Assembly (NCBI GenBank): GCA_008711295.1
Contig: VUYV01000090.1
Span: 1,522,492 to 1,586,491 of the forward strand
Reading direction: 5' to 3'
DNA from: Anarhynchus alexandrinus
Taxonomy: Eukaryota; Chordata; Aves; Charadriiformes; Charadriidae
DNA: 64,000 nucleotides
Positions within the stretch are counted from its first letter, which is position 1, and each line of letters begins with the position of its first letter. Positions 1 through 12,440 of this stretch are shown here, piece after piece. Under the pieces are notes generated by a model. That model made no database searches. It was not told the origin of the DNA and saw only the letters and a list, made by a program, of their open reading frames with translations. The position numbers and the translations under genes were made by a program.

Positions 1-3000
1 ATCTCCATTGCTGTTTCTGGAGCCATTTTACTTGTGTTATCTATTTTGTGCCTGTTACACAAAAACATGTCCTTGGTGTTGATACTAGTTTGTGATTTAA
101 AACTGCTCACATTCTTTTTACTTTTGTCATATGCATAAAATATTTCATCTTCTGGGACTGCCTTCTTTCTTGCTGCTATGTATTTTCCCTTGGTTTGCAA
201 GGATAGGTATAATTTTCTTGTCATAGCTATTAGATTTGGTTCCATATGTAAAGTCTTTCCTATGAACTTTGTCATGGCTTTTCTCTACTGTAGTTTGTGT
301 TGCATTTCTGTTTAACTTTTCTTTTACCTTGCATCTTGTGCAAACTCCATATTTTTTCCTTCTTTTTACACTTTACCTGTTCTACTCAGTGAATTACTTG
401 TATGCCTGCTTCCACAGCTTCCTGGAGTTCAGTGTGAACTTGTTTGCTGACGTTTCCCAAGTCTATAACTCTTGGAGTTACTGTAGTCTCTTCTGAGTTC
501 TGTTTTCACAACTATGTATCTCTTGTCCTTATTGTCAGTCAGAAATTATTTTTCCTGAAATGTTTGTTAGGCTATGTCTTTACTGTGTTGTAGCTTTGCA
601 GGAGCCCTGAAAGCCAGAAGATGCTGCCCTTAGCCACTCTGTATACAACTCCCTTCCTACAACTACTATAGGCAGTGTGTTTCTCTCTTCAGTTCCTCTC
701 AGCCTGTGGCATAAGTAATTCATCTGTGCTTCCTTTTTCTTTGACTATGGGTACAGCTCTGTGTCTTCTAGTAACCTCCTATATTTGGACATCTGGAGGC
801 TCTCTCTTCAGAGTCCCCTCCTACCACTCCTGGAAACAAAGCTCAATGTGTTTGGTTTTTAACTAGGCCGTCATCATATGGCTTTGGTATACCTGGCAGA
901 TTTCTAACCTGGTGTTATGTGTCGCAGTTGCTTCTCAAATTCACATGGATGCTCTCATTGCCTCTCTTGCTTGGGGAGAAGAGTTCATTTCCTGATAGGC
1001 ATTTAAATCTTGCACCACATAAGGTTGGTAGCATTGCTTCCAGGACTATTTCAGGAAAACCTCTTTTAAAGGCTGTCATCCTTGGAAGGGTGATCCTTCT
1101 TCTACTTCCTATTCACCATTTGTAGGTCACCTGTCCCATCATGACTTCAAGCAAGAGATGAGACCAGTGTGATGCCAGTTTTGGTGCTAGTGGTAGCTCT
1201 GCTGCTTGACCAAGGTGACCAGTGAGCAAGCAAAATCATATTCTAAAGCTTTGTGGAAATTTCTGATTCTTGCAGTCTTCATGGAAGGAGGTGGGTTCTC
1301 TAATGAAGGCACTACAATTTTTTTTCAGACCTGCTCCTTTTGGTGACTAGAACAGAGTTTAAAATGGAGGCCAAGAAATTAGAAATTTTTTAAGACCATG
1401 CATTGGCTCATCTCCTCCCAGTCCTTCGTTCCCTCCTTTTAGACAAGCTGAAATGAAGTCTCGAATTCTGACATTCAGCAACCCACTTACTTAGTCTAAA
1501 CCACAGGATAAGATGAGGCCTTCTAAGTAAACGAAACACCAGTTGTCTTTCTGGGGACTTTTTCTGACAAGTCTACTATACCCAAGTGGAATTACAGGAA
1601 AATTTGCAAACTGTTCTTCCACAACAGTTTGCCACTGGGGGCTGCTGGTAATCAAAAAGGCTCATAAGAGGAAGCTTGAAAGGGCTAGAGTCTTAACAGT
1701 CTAATTTCTTTTTTTTTTTCTTCTTGTTCTACACTCTACTAGCAGTAGGCATGAAAGCTCCTGCCTGCCTTGGTGTCCTCACTGGGAATTACCCATTGAT
1801 AATTCTCCAGCGTGCACAAGGTTTTTATGCTTACAAAAGCTTGTGTTTCTTCCTCATATCTTGGTTCCCTGTTAGGGACCTGCTACTGCTGACCTTGCAG
1901 AAGATATGAGCATGGTATGAGCTGAGTCTGAAACATGCTGGAACAAACTGTACAAAATCCTCTCTGACCCGAACAGAGGCTGAGTCTTCAGCAGAGAAAA
2001 CAACTGAGCTGGTAGCTGTGCTCAGATGTACTTTCTTCTGCCTCAACTTCATTAAGGCACTGCTTCCATGCTGTGTTCCTGCCATTTGGTGGAATCTGGC
2101 TGTAGCAGCCCATCTGTGAGAAGCAATGAAGAAGCATGAGATTCTTTGTGGGGATACTATTTTTCCTTTGATCTCTTGGGCCTTTAAGGTCTAATGGTAG
2201 TTTGAACTGTAGAGTGGAGGAATCAGCCAAAAAGGGCTTTTGCTAGGGAGCTGTGAGCATACAGATACCCTCTGATGAGAAATTCAACACTGTTCTGCAC
2301 ATACAACTTCAGATATGAAGTTGTATGTAGCATTAGTCCCATAATACACCTACCCACTTTTCTTTTGAGGAGGGGGGAGAGAAGGGATCTTCCAGTTCCA
2401 CTGTGGTAAGTATTGTTAAGAGATACCAACTGACACTTGTTTTTCAGGCTTCCTTGTGTGATAATGTATGATGTTTGTAGACAAATACTGTTATAGTATT
2501 TCACCTTCCCCAAGGACTTCTAGTCCAAAATAAAAGATTCTTTTGAGAAGAAATATCTTCAGCATAGGTACTGACAAATTGCTTGCAAGGAATACCTGGG
2601 CAGAGCTTGTTCTAGTTGCAAGTGAAGATATACCCAGAGAGGAAAAGAGGCTCTTGGCCCTATTGCTCTCCAGGTAAGGATTGTGTTTCAGTTGGATTTG
2701 GGGAGATGAATTTTTTTTTGGGGGGGGCTAATATTTATATATGATTCTGCCATCATATGCACTTTGGAAACATTCTTCTGAATATCTGAGAAGGCATATA
2801 GGTTGAGTGACATACTTGCATAGGGTTTCTAGGAATTACTGGTTCTCCTCTCTACTGTTAAAACATACAGATGATTTTGACAAGCTCCTGTTATTCATAA
2901 AAGTAGGGCTACCCTTATTGTCCCTATTCATCCCTTTAGCAATTTAAAAAATTTGAAGTTTTTTCCCCTTTTCTGATCGAAAGAAATTCACTACTACTGA

Positions 3001-4626
3001 TGAACATATCTGCATATACATCAATCTACCCTAACACAGATCTTGTGTGACATCAGTTGTCTTTTGTGGAATGTTTGCAGCTTTTTCAGAACTCTTAATT
3101 TCTAATTTTTAACATGCCTCTAGGAGCTGCCTTGGCTTTCCCTCCCATTTTATGTTTAACATGTGTTAGAGGCAAGACAATGAAATGTTCTTTTTTTATC
3201 TCTTCCCGATGTGTTTTGTGGTCCCTTTTCAAATACCTTCTGAAAGTACAGTTCCTAGAAAACTGTGGTTTCCTCTGAAAATCTGTTTTATCTTCATTCA
3301 TCTGATTCTGGTGATTGTAAATATAGGTCTTGGTTTCATTCTCTTTTTTCCTGTTTTATTGCTTTTTTGGTCCTCTTTAAATATGAGGTAGTGGGCTGCA
3401 TGCATGAAAGAATGGATGTGTCTGCCTTCTGGCCTATTTCTAATGCACAACTTGTTTTGGCTTTTTTTTTTTTTAATATGTGAGATGTCAGCGTAGCACT
3501 CCAACAATATGTGAGTATGTGCTATATTGACCCCTCTGTGGCTGAGCTATGAGGGTCTGATCTTGCAAGTATTTTGATGTATACTTAACCTTAGGGTCCT
3601 GAGCAAACTTACAATCTTGATTGACATTACCAGCAAACATTAAAGTCGGAGCTCTTCCCTGCATATGTTCCTGTTGAACTGAACCCTTTCCCCCCAGCCC
3701 CTGCCCCATACTGACTCAGTTGCCGTTTCTAAGATAGGAACATGCTTAAAGTACAGACCACTCACTAGTTAAATAGTCTAACTTTAAAGTAGACCAATTT
3801 AACTTGAGGACCAAAATCATGACTCTTCTGTATGATCAAATTAAAAGAGTTTGCTGACTTGGAAGACAATATTTGCCACATACTTTATTTGTCATATAGT
3901 AACCTTGAAGTTAGTGGGGTTATGTTGATAGCTGTAGCAACAAGAAGTAATTGCAGTACCCTACCCTACACTGTTCTTTTGATATGGTATTAAGCTGCAT
4001 TAGTCATAAATGCTGATACTTACAAATTAGTATTTATTCACAGGCCTCTCAGTTGCTCTTAAGTATTTACTTTTTGGGTATTATTGGCTTCAAGGAGCAT
4101 TAACAAGATGATGATTATCTGTTGGTTTAAAGGCTATGAATGTTTAGTACTTCAAGCAGAAAGACTTTGATTTATACTTGAAATCACTAGTAGTAAAGGG
4201 GAACATGCACACTTAAAGATGTGCTCTTACTGATGTTTCCCTTGGTAGTTCAGTTGGAGGCAGAATTTTTCTATGGTGGTGCAACCTTGTGAGCTAGTGT
4301 AAACTAGTTGCAAAGCTCCATCCAAGTCTGCACACATCAGATAGACATAATGCTTTAGCAGGTTTTCTTCTTTATTGAAGATAGGTGATAATATGAAATG
4401 GCACAAGTGTTTTGAATTTGGACTATTATGCAAAGAACAGAGCAGTGTGAATACCTTAAATAGTGCCTTTCTTCTGTTCGTAGCACCTGCTGGCCTAGTC
4501 CATTGGACTACTATTAGGAGTGTTGAACTGATACAAAGAAAAGAAGGGAAAAAAAAAAGCTGTATGTTTCTAGGTCTATTTTACAGCTGAATGATGCATT
4601 TCTGGGCAGATTAAAGAAAAAAAAGG
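1..4626. other. Unassigned AT-rich non-coding DNA
   Basis: No recognisable repeat family, RNA gene or exon is seen on either strand. Open frames are all under about 100 codons, overlap one another on opposite strands and show no familiar domain or codon periodicity. Short homopolymers occur, for example T-runs near 1709 and 3463 and a T/G run near 2710. The sequence could hold very old, unrecognisable transposon relics. It reads as intergenic or intronic vertebrate DNA. Confidence 0.6.
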
Positions 4627-4936
4627 GTGACTGGGGAAACAGCATGGATTTACTAAGAGTAAAGCATGCATGACCAACTTTTTGTGGTAAAATGACTAGA
4701 TCTGTGGACAAGGGAGGAGCAGTGGGTGTCATTTACCTTGACTTTAGCAACACTTCTGATGTGATCTCCCGCAATATTCTTGTATCCAAGTTAGGGATGG
4801 GTGGTTAACTAGAAGCATAAAAAAAAAAAATCTGTTTGGATAATAAGGTCTAGGAGCTACATCCAGGTAGGGCTGTACTCTGCCTAAGCTGACTGAGTGG
4901 AGTAGTACAGGAGTCTGTACTGGGACCTGTCCTGTT
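4627..4936 (+). mobile_element. CR1 LINE, reverse-transcriptase region, left part (interrupted)
   Basis: This is the 5' part of a truncated chicken-repeat-1 (CR1) non-LTR retrotransposon on the + strand. It encodes a decayed stretch of the reverse transcriptase of ORF2. One frame near 4728-4800 reads VIYLDFSNTSDVISRNILVS, clearly related to the CR1 signature YLDFSKAFDTV. A second piece near 4905-4936 corresponds to the family's QGSVLGPVLF block. An A-run near 4820 and missing bases between these blocks break the frame. The copy is cut at the right by an LTR insertion and resumes at 5501. The left edge is approximate. The element is dead. Confidence 0.85.
4933..4936. repeat. Target-site duplication, left copy (TGTT)
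   Basis: The four bases TGTT lie immediately before the LTR, which begins with TG, and are repeated directly after its CA end at 5501-5504. In related CR1 copies the sequence runs uninterrupted across this point, so the second TGTT is the duplicate made on integration. A 4-bp duplication is typical of gammaretrovirus-like (class I) elements, whereas ERVL usually gives 5 bp and ERVK 6 bp. Four bases alone are weak evidence of class. Confidence 0.65.
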
Positions 4937-5500
4937 TGTGAGAAACATGCTCACTGTATTGAATTTTAGTCCTGGGAAAATTCGGTGGAGCAAAGAATAT
5001 TTATTGCAGCACTGGGAGTTACACAGGGGATTTCTCCTCCTGTGGCTCATTTTCCCTTTACAAAGGCTTGTTTTTATTTCATATTCCTTATACCTATTCA
5101 TGTTTCTTCTTGGAACATAGTTTGCATAATCAATGAGTTTTTGGAACACAGCCCACCCCAAAATACATAATCAATAAGTTCTTGGAATGCAACCCACCCC
5201 CAAACATGCCCCCTCCCTTCTAGTGGGGCAGGTGCTATGCTTCCTCAGGGGTCTTCCTGGTAGTCGTCAGAGGGAGGGTCGAAGTCTTTATCACCATGTG
5301 TTTCTTGTGGCTTCTTTATTCTTTTACACTTCTGTGGTTATCTTGGCTACCTACACCACCCTTTGTTTTGCAAGGGTTTGGGACTTTCAACTGTTGCTTT
5401 CGTCTGATATCCTATCTAACACTATCCTTTTTCCAAAGGCATATCAAGCACACATCCATCTTAGCTGAAGCAAAATTCTTTTGCTAAATTACTTATTACA
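4937..5500 (-). mobile_element. Solo LTR of an avian endogenous retrovirus
   Basis: A 564-bp insertion splits a CR1 copy, begins TGTGAG and ends TTACA, giving the TG...CA ends expected of an LTR, and is flanked by TGTT on both sides. Read on the - strand it carries an AATAAA polyadenylation signal (complement of 4999-5004) in a GC-moderate context, as expected at the R/U5 border near the LTR's 3' end. No internal retroviral sequence follows, so this is a solo LTR, the usual product of recombination between two LTRs. A 41-bp tandem duplication lies in its middle. I do not recognise the exact family. Insertion is younger than the host CR1. Confidence 0.75.
5125..5206. repeat. 41-bp tandem duplication inside the LTR
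   Basis: Two adjacent 41-bp units start CATAATCAAT at 5125 and 5166 and end near 5165 and 5206. They differ by only a handful of substitutions. Each contains the TTGGAA and CCCACCCC elements. On the - strand the pair lies upstream of the polyadenylation signal, in what would be U3. Duplicated enhancer-like blocks in U3 are common in retroviral LTRs, so an enhancer role is possible but unproven. Confidence 0.8.
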
Positions 5501-5984
5501 TGTTTAACATATTTATTAGAGATGTGGAGAACATGATGAAGGACAATCTCATGTTTGCAGATGCCACCAAACTGGGGAGAATGGGTCAATATGCTTGAGA
5601 GCAGGACTGCCATCTAGAAGGACCTAGATGGGCTGGAGGAATGGCCTGGGGAGGAACCTTATGAAAGTCAATGAGGGCAAATGCAAAGTCCTGCACCTGG
5701 GAAAGAAGGAGCCTTGAAATGACACCAGCTGGGTCTGCCAGTCTGGGAAGTGGCTCTGGGAAAAAGGCCCTGGTGGACATGGCAGCAGTCAGGCAGCAGA
5801 GCAGGTTGCCCAGAGGTTGTGCAGTCAGTGTCCACCCATGCATGCTTGGATATTTTCAGAACCCAACTGGACAAAGCCCTGTGCAACCTGGTCTGAGCTC
5901 ACAGCTGGCCCTTCTTTGAGCAGACATTGAACTAAAAACCTCCTGTGGTCATTCTGACCTGGACTTTCTTGCGATTCCTATGAC
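5501..5984 (+). mobile_element. CR1 LINE, right part with internal deletion and 3' tail
   Basis: This continues the CR1 interrupted at 4936. The catalytic block of the reverse transcriptase is visible: codons at 5554-5565 read F-A-D-A, where active CR1 has F-A-D-D, so the second catalytic aspartate is lost. The following KLG-type block and the family's cysteine-containing region run to about 5780. Sequence then jumps at about 5780-5800 to the 3' untranslated part, so several hundred bases of the consensus are missing. The copy ends in a worn octamer, GATTCCTATGAC (5973-5984), resembling the terminal CR1 repeat. The element is inactive. Confidence 0.85.
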
Positions 5985-8900
5985 TTTTTGCAATGAAATC
6001 AAGGTCTGCATTTACTTTCCTGTGGAATATTTTGGAAAATGCTCTTGTTTATTTAGGAGCCTGCCATATTTTGATTTAAGATTCAGGAAGAGTTATCTAA
6101 TCTCTCCAAAGGAGTTGTAAATATAAATTTCAAATTCAGTAAGCCTGAAGTTTAGTATATTGATGAGTACAATAAACAGAAAAGTGAATTTAATAACCTG
6201 ATAGTCATCTGACCAGTAACACAGTAAGATGTGTGTTATAATTCATTCCGGTTCTTCCACAGTACTCATCATCACGCTGCAAACTGTACTTGAAGTGTGT
6301 ACACATCCAAGGTTACCTACTTTCTTTTATGCTTAGAAATTGACAACTGCTTTTGCATCTTCCATTTATCAGGTTTTGCAACATGGTCCCTGCTGTTAGG
6401 GTTAGGTTGCTGATGGGGTGTCTTCAATGTGAACCAAGAGCATGTGTTGTCTTGGTTAATGCATTTACCTTGTAGTGGATCTAGGCTTTCATGTTTTAGA
6501 TCAATCCTCTTGCACATTTCACTAAAAAAAAAATATTAAAGACATATCAATAAATTTGATGTGAAATAAATCAGAAACTTACCATTTTTTAGTAGAAAGC
6601 TCTTAATATGCTGAAATGCAAGAGCTTCATTCTTGAAAAATCTATGGCGAACTGCTTCTTAAAGTGTAAGTTTACTGACAGTACAGCAACAAAAGCTTTA
6701 ACCCCAGTATCCTCTTACAGCTTCCCTCAGCAGTGTTAACACTTGCTATTTTAGCAGTAGACCTGCTGCTAATTATATCAGCCTTGCAGTGGACTGGTCT
6801 ATTAGCCTAGCCAAGGTTCTGATGGCTAAATCTGAGATTACTTTCAACGATGAGCATATTTTCAGGACATTGGTCATTATCCAGCGTGAGCTAATTGGGA
6901 CTTAAGGGCATGACAGCAGTGAAAATTATATTCATCAGAAAGGCATAATTCAGTTGCTCGTAGCCGCTTTCCATCTCTACGGGTGACCGTACTAGTCTTA
7001 TATAGCAACTTTATATAGGAAATTTCCTATAAGCCTTAATCATGATCTGAATATTCTTACAAGGGGGTTCTGCCCCCAGCACTTCTGCCTGTCTGTTCTG
7101 GGTTAGAAATTCTACATCTCCCATGGGAAGATGCTTCCTTCTTACCCATAAACAGCGTCGACCTTTTTGGTTGCCCATGCACCCCAGAAGGTACTGTACA
7201 GTATAGGAATGACAACTTACTACAGCATCAGCCGGAGTTGTTAGGGTAAATAGCATTAAAATATCTTCATGTTGGAATAGAGTTGATTATCTCTCTTAGC
7301 CACTTTGATACATTTGTGCAAAAAAATTGACAGCCTGTAGCACTAACTCATAAATTTAGAAGCAGGGATTTTTTTGTTTTGGTTTGCTCACTGCATAAAT
7401 CAAATGGAGCCTTTAAGGAAACATAACAAATAATGATGCTCCCACTGTTATAAATTTTCTGCTGCTGAATAAAAGGAGAGAAACTCGATATGAAACCTAT
7501 GAAAATACAAAATGATAAAAGCAGGTATTTGGCTCTAGAAATTGTTCTCAGTTATTCCCAGCACTGGGGATTTATTCCTAGGTTATATTTCACCCTTAAG
7601 TGTGTGGCGGCTGTTTTGCTTGAAACTGAGATCTGCCCACTGTCATCTGAGAGCTTATTTTTTCCCTCTTGGATTTTAGATGCTTTTGTAGCTGAATTTT
7701 ACATGGCTTCCTGTGATGAGCATTACAGGCTCCTGTGAGAGGAGATATCGTGAATGAGACTCGAGCAGCTGAAGTTTGGCAAGCCCCGATAGCCTGTTAG
7801 AGATCAGAGGAGTAACCCACAAGCAAGGACATGGAGTACACAGCGATACATCTGTCAGCAGACAGCTGATGAAATCCGTGCTTTTGTTATGATTGGGGAT
7901 GAAAGAAAATATTCACATTGCTCTTTCACCTACCTTGTACCTCACAGCCTCTAGGAAAAGAATGGCCACACTGTTGAATATAGACTGCTCCACTAATGAG
8001 AGATCATGCTATCAGTGAATATATGGTATAGATATTGGCACATTTGGTTACAGCGTGTCTACTTTGGCGGTCTCTGGAAAAAATGGGACCAATGTCTTCA
8101 TTCAATTAGGTTTTTTGTACTAGAATAAAGCCAAAGTCAAGAAATAGTTGTTCAATGAAGAGTGCAGTAAAAGAGCTCAGTTTTCACTATTAAGATATTG
8201 AAACTTTTCTTTTAAAAAAGAAAAGTATATAAATTGTTCTGAGAGGATGGAAAAGTACCTGATTAACATTTATTTTCATAACTAGTCTTACTCTTTTTTG
8301 TTTAAGAAATTGGGATTATGTCTGCTTTTTTAATTGTGAGCAGTGGAAATAGGAAAAGGGACCTGGGAGACTTCATACATATATAATTCTTTATTTCTTT
8401 TATGGTAATATTTAGTCAAGGACCATACAGTAAATTAACAAAACTTAAGAATTGGCATTTCATTCTAGGCATTGCATTATGTGTGAATGTAATATCTTTT
8501 TATGACGATTTCTTTAGGCTAATCTAACTTGAAGTGCTCCAAAGAGAACAGAGCTGAACATGGAAAACAAGTAATTGGTCCTACTGATCCTCTTGCCAGT
8601 TGGAGGAAGGGAGCAGAGATCATGGCACATGGATGCCCTTTGGTAGGCAGTACTGCTGAAAGAGGGTAGGATGCTGCTCAGTTACACTCCTACAGCCAGG
8701 AGTACTATTTTTCTGCTGAACTGAGTGTGCTAATTTGGTGCTTGATACATAGGTTAATTGTTTCAGGGCTAGTTTTAACCATCTTTGTAAATTGGAAAGC
8801 TCATAAGACTGGGCCGAGAAGCATTTCTGGTGGAAATGACTTTTCCTTCTGACATTAGTCTTAGGTCTGAACTGCTTGGAAAAAGATTTGTTCCAACCAC

Positions 8901-11900
8901 AGTTGAATGCAGAGCATATCCCAGGCTGCACCTATGCTAGCACTTTTGTTTAGAGCAGTAGTGCAGCTCTGATGCAAGTCTGCTAAAACTCCCTTCGTAC
9001 AAGGCACTGGCTTGATTCACAGTGTGACTTTGGAGCACAAGGAGTAGATCCTCCAAATAAAGGCAAAATAAACTTGGATGTCGACGTTAGGTGTTCAAGC
9101 ACGCTTGCTAAAAACTTAACAGGGATATAAACATCTGAACCAGAGAGTGAAAAGTGCACGCAACTTGAATAAAAGCGAGGCCTCTAGTAGCCTTCTCTGA
9201 CAGCAGACCTGGAGGCTAGTAAGATGAAGTTTTGAAACTGATGTTGCCACACCAGAAGGTGGGGCAAAGCAAGACCCCAGCATCCCACCAGTTGTCTTCT
9301 GTGGGAATACTGAAGTGTAAGTCAATAGCCGGCTGCCTCTTCCACACAGGGAACAGTGTACCACTGTAGCTTTAAAACTCTTCACTTGTGAAAGTGGTAG
9401 TTGCTGCATAAAAATATGTATGCAAAAAGTTCATCATAGCACAGATAGATGAATGGCATTGTTTATGTTTTTCTATTTATTATCTGTTTATTTAGATTAT
9501 TTTACAGATGAGCTAGTCCTTTAGTAAGGGTCCCTAAGGGTGTTGGAAGATCAGAAGAATGATGGAAAGCCCTCAGTCGTATGACTGCTGTGGGAGGCTT
9601 GGAAGAGCCTGTGCAGAGATGCGCGATGGGCTGTGGATAGAAACAGCACAAAGACTCAGTAATGACCTTCTTCCCCCTGGCCCCAGCAGGTTTTTGGCTA
9701 GCTGCTTTGGTGGTGGCGCAGAAAGTCCCACTTTGGCTGTGCATGTGCTTAGTGTAGTTGACGGGGTTTGGTGGTAGCTTGTGCTTTTCACTGTCTGAAG
9801 AAAGCTATTTACTTGTGGGAGAGGGGTTGGGTTCGTGTGGTGCTGCAGTTCAGCCATCGAGAAATGGAGGTGCAAATTAGTGCTTCACGTAGGTATAGGA
9901 GAGTGCTTAAACCTGAGCCTTGGCTAATCTGCAGCTGGCTAATGTGTTCATGGAGAGCAGAAGTCACCAGAGTTGGTTTTTAGTGTGGCTCTTTGTTTGC
10001 GTCTTTCTGGATCTTCAGAACATGCTGAATTTAGATTATTCTCACCAGTATAACGTGGGTGCTTAAATGCTTAAAATCTGCTTAAAAAAATATAAAATGC
10101 TTAAAAAAATATAATTGAAACCTCAACCTGTGCAAGAGAAGCTTTCAAACATAACTAAGAAATGTGTTGTAGTTAGAGCTGTAAACAAGATTCTATTGTT
10201 TTTATTCCCAAATATTAATGTCTGAAAAGTTTCTACAGAGACTAATGTTCTGCAGGATATTATACATGAGATCTAAAAGTAACAACAACAAAGAAATTAC
10301 TGATTTTTTTCTGAAAAGGGAAACAAGTCTATAAAGACATTTTTGAGTTGAGTTGCATTTGCACAACTTTTACCTTTAAAAGGAGAGGTAGCTTGTGCAA
10401 AAGCTTGAATGCAGTGTGTGGTCTTGTAGGTAACGTATAGTTACCTATATAATGTATATAACTTTAGTCCTAGCTGCTTATGCACTGGCAAATGAAATAG
10501 AGTAACCATTTTTTTTTTCTAGATAAAAACACATTTTGAATTTTTGTTTTTGGCCTTAATTGTCATGACTGAGACCTTCCATTTGAGGTTTTGATCTTCT
10601 CTGCTCACTGCTTTTCTCAGTTTAATCAGGAGCAGAAGCGGGTATGCATTACTTTATTGAGATGCCATGAAATCCAGAATACGATGTGAACAAGGAAACC
10701 TATGTTTCTTGAATGATGCTTTTCTGCAATCTAAATTTAAAAGATCTGTCTACGAACTTCACTGTTTCATACACTTGATAACATCAAAGCATGAAGGGTG
10801 GAGCGTGAAAGATGTGTTAATGAGTCTTTCACCCATTATTAGCCTGCTGGAGTCCAGCTCCTTGCAGTCACGACCAGCGGATCCAGCCTTCCACCAGCTG
10901 GCTGAGCAACCAGCACACTGTGTGGGTGGGCTCTGAACATGAAGCTGGTGGTGTCTGTCTAGGCACTTTCAAAATGGATGTCCTCCTCCTAGGAAAGAAA
11001 ATAACCACAGCTGGCATTAACTGAGCTCCATTTTGGAAGTTTAATTGGAGAAGTACCCAATCAGCAGACACTGAAAAAGCTACAAGAGACAAAACACTGG
11101 TGGGTCAGGAAGATGCAGGTTGTGGCACTGCTGTCTGTGGGGGTATGTTATACTCTTCAGGAGTGTGAATAAAGGGTGCTGAGTTTTTAAATGAATTCTG
11201 CAGGCATTTAGTGAAGAGGAAGGTTGTTGCTGATAATGCTGAGGTGGGTACAGAGTTGGCTGGCCAGGTGGCCATCCGACACTAAGAGGAAACTGCCTCT
11301 CTTTAAAAGCCCCTACACGCCTGTCAGATAGCTACAGAGAAGGACTGAAGATTTTGCTTTTTATATGCCCACTGGAAACCACCTGAGAATGTCAGTGCGA
11401 TGAAATTACTGATGATGTTATTCAGCTACAAAAGAATTTTTTTTTATTAGTAAAAGAGACTATGAAAAACAATCTTCTAGCGTGCACATAGCAATTGGTT
11501 TGCAAAACTGGTGCAATGAATGCAGAAAGCTGCCAGGCTATGTCTATTCAGTTAGAATCTCAACATTTTGATGAAAGCTTAGCGTGACAAGATAGGCCCT
11601 TGCATGAGTCCAAACATGGATCTGATAGATCAGCAGGCAGAATGAGGCTAGAGACTTACTCCCTTTCCATGAGTATCCCCCGTCCAGAGGGATTTTAAGA
11701 AAAAGGCACTCTTTAAGTAGCAAGGATTTCAGATGATTTAGGAGCTAAAACCTATGCTTTGAGTTATGCTTGAAAACGAACTGGTAGCCAGTTCATTTTC
11801 AGACCATGCTTTCCTCTCTGCAAAGGGCTGCACAAAGTAAATGAATGCTGACATAGCATGTTCTGAAACAATATAGCTGTACTAATTGCATTCCTGTACT

Positions 11901-11938
11901 GTGGAGGAACACAGTATGGTAATGCAATCCTGTAAATT
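5985..11938. other. Unassigned non-coding DNA
   Basis: No recognised repeat, exon or RNA gene. Open frames are at most about 100 codons and lie antisense to each other, notably around 8620-8931, 9116-9409 and 9502-9875, without familiar motifs. A slightly GC-richer patch spans about 9500-9990. The stretch 6740-6980 looks unusually information-dense, with several homeodomain-type TAAT cores, and is treated as a candidate conserved element under findings. Nothing else stands out. Confidence 0.55.
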
Positions 11939-12440
11939 GCACCCCACAATTTAAAAAGGATGTTAAGGTACTTGAACACGTGCAGAGGAGGGCAACAAAG
12001 CAGGTGAAGGGGCTGGAAGGCATGTCCTCTGAGGAGCGGCTGAGGACACTTGGTTTGTCTAGTTTGAAGAGAAGGAGATCGAGGGGTGACCTCAGTGCTC
12101 TCTATAGCTTCCTGAGGAAGGGATGTGGAGAAGGAGGTGCTGATCTTTTCTCCCTGGCATCCAGTGCCAGGACGCATGGGAATGGCTTGAAGCTGCATCT
12201 GTCAGGGGAGGTTTAGACTTGACACGAGTAAACATTTCTTTACTGAGAGGGTGGTCAAACCCTGGAACAGGCTTCCTGAGGAGGTGGTTGATGCCCCGTG
12301 CCTGTCAGTGTTTAAGAGACACTTGGACAACGCCTTCAATACCATGCTTTCACTTTTGGTCAGACCTGAAATGGTCAGGCAGTTGGACTAGGTGATCATT
12401 GTAGGTCCCTTCCAGCTGAACTGTTCCATTCTTCCTTCCT
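11939..12440 (+). mobile_element. CR1 LINE 3' end (5'-truncated)
   Basis: About 500 bp matching the well-known 3' part of avian CR1: the last part of ORF2 followed by the 3' untranslated region. Landmarks include GCAACAAAGCAGGTGAAGG (about 11993), GAGCGGCTGAGGACA, GGGTGGTCAAACCCTGGAAC and TTGTAGGTCCCTTCCAGCTG (about 12398). The end is a worn pyrimidine-rich tail around 12421-12440 where the family has short ATTCT-type repeats. Truncation at the 5' end is normal for CR1. Few indels and closeness to the familiar family sequence suggest it is younger than the other CR1 copies here. It cannot encode a working protein. Confidence 0.92.

Noticed and set aside
9480..9540. ATTTTACAGATGAG, resembling the antisense 3' part of MIR
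   Set aside because: Only about 14 bases match and no core block is found at the expected distance.
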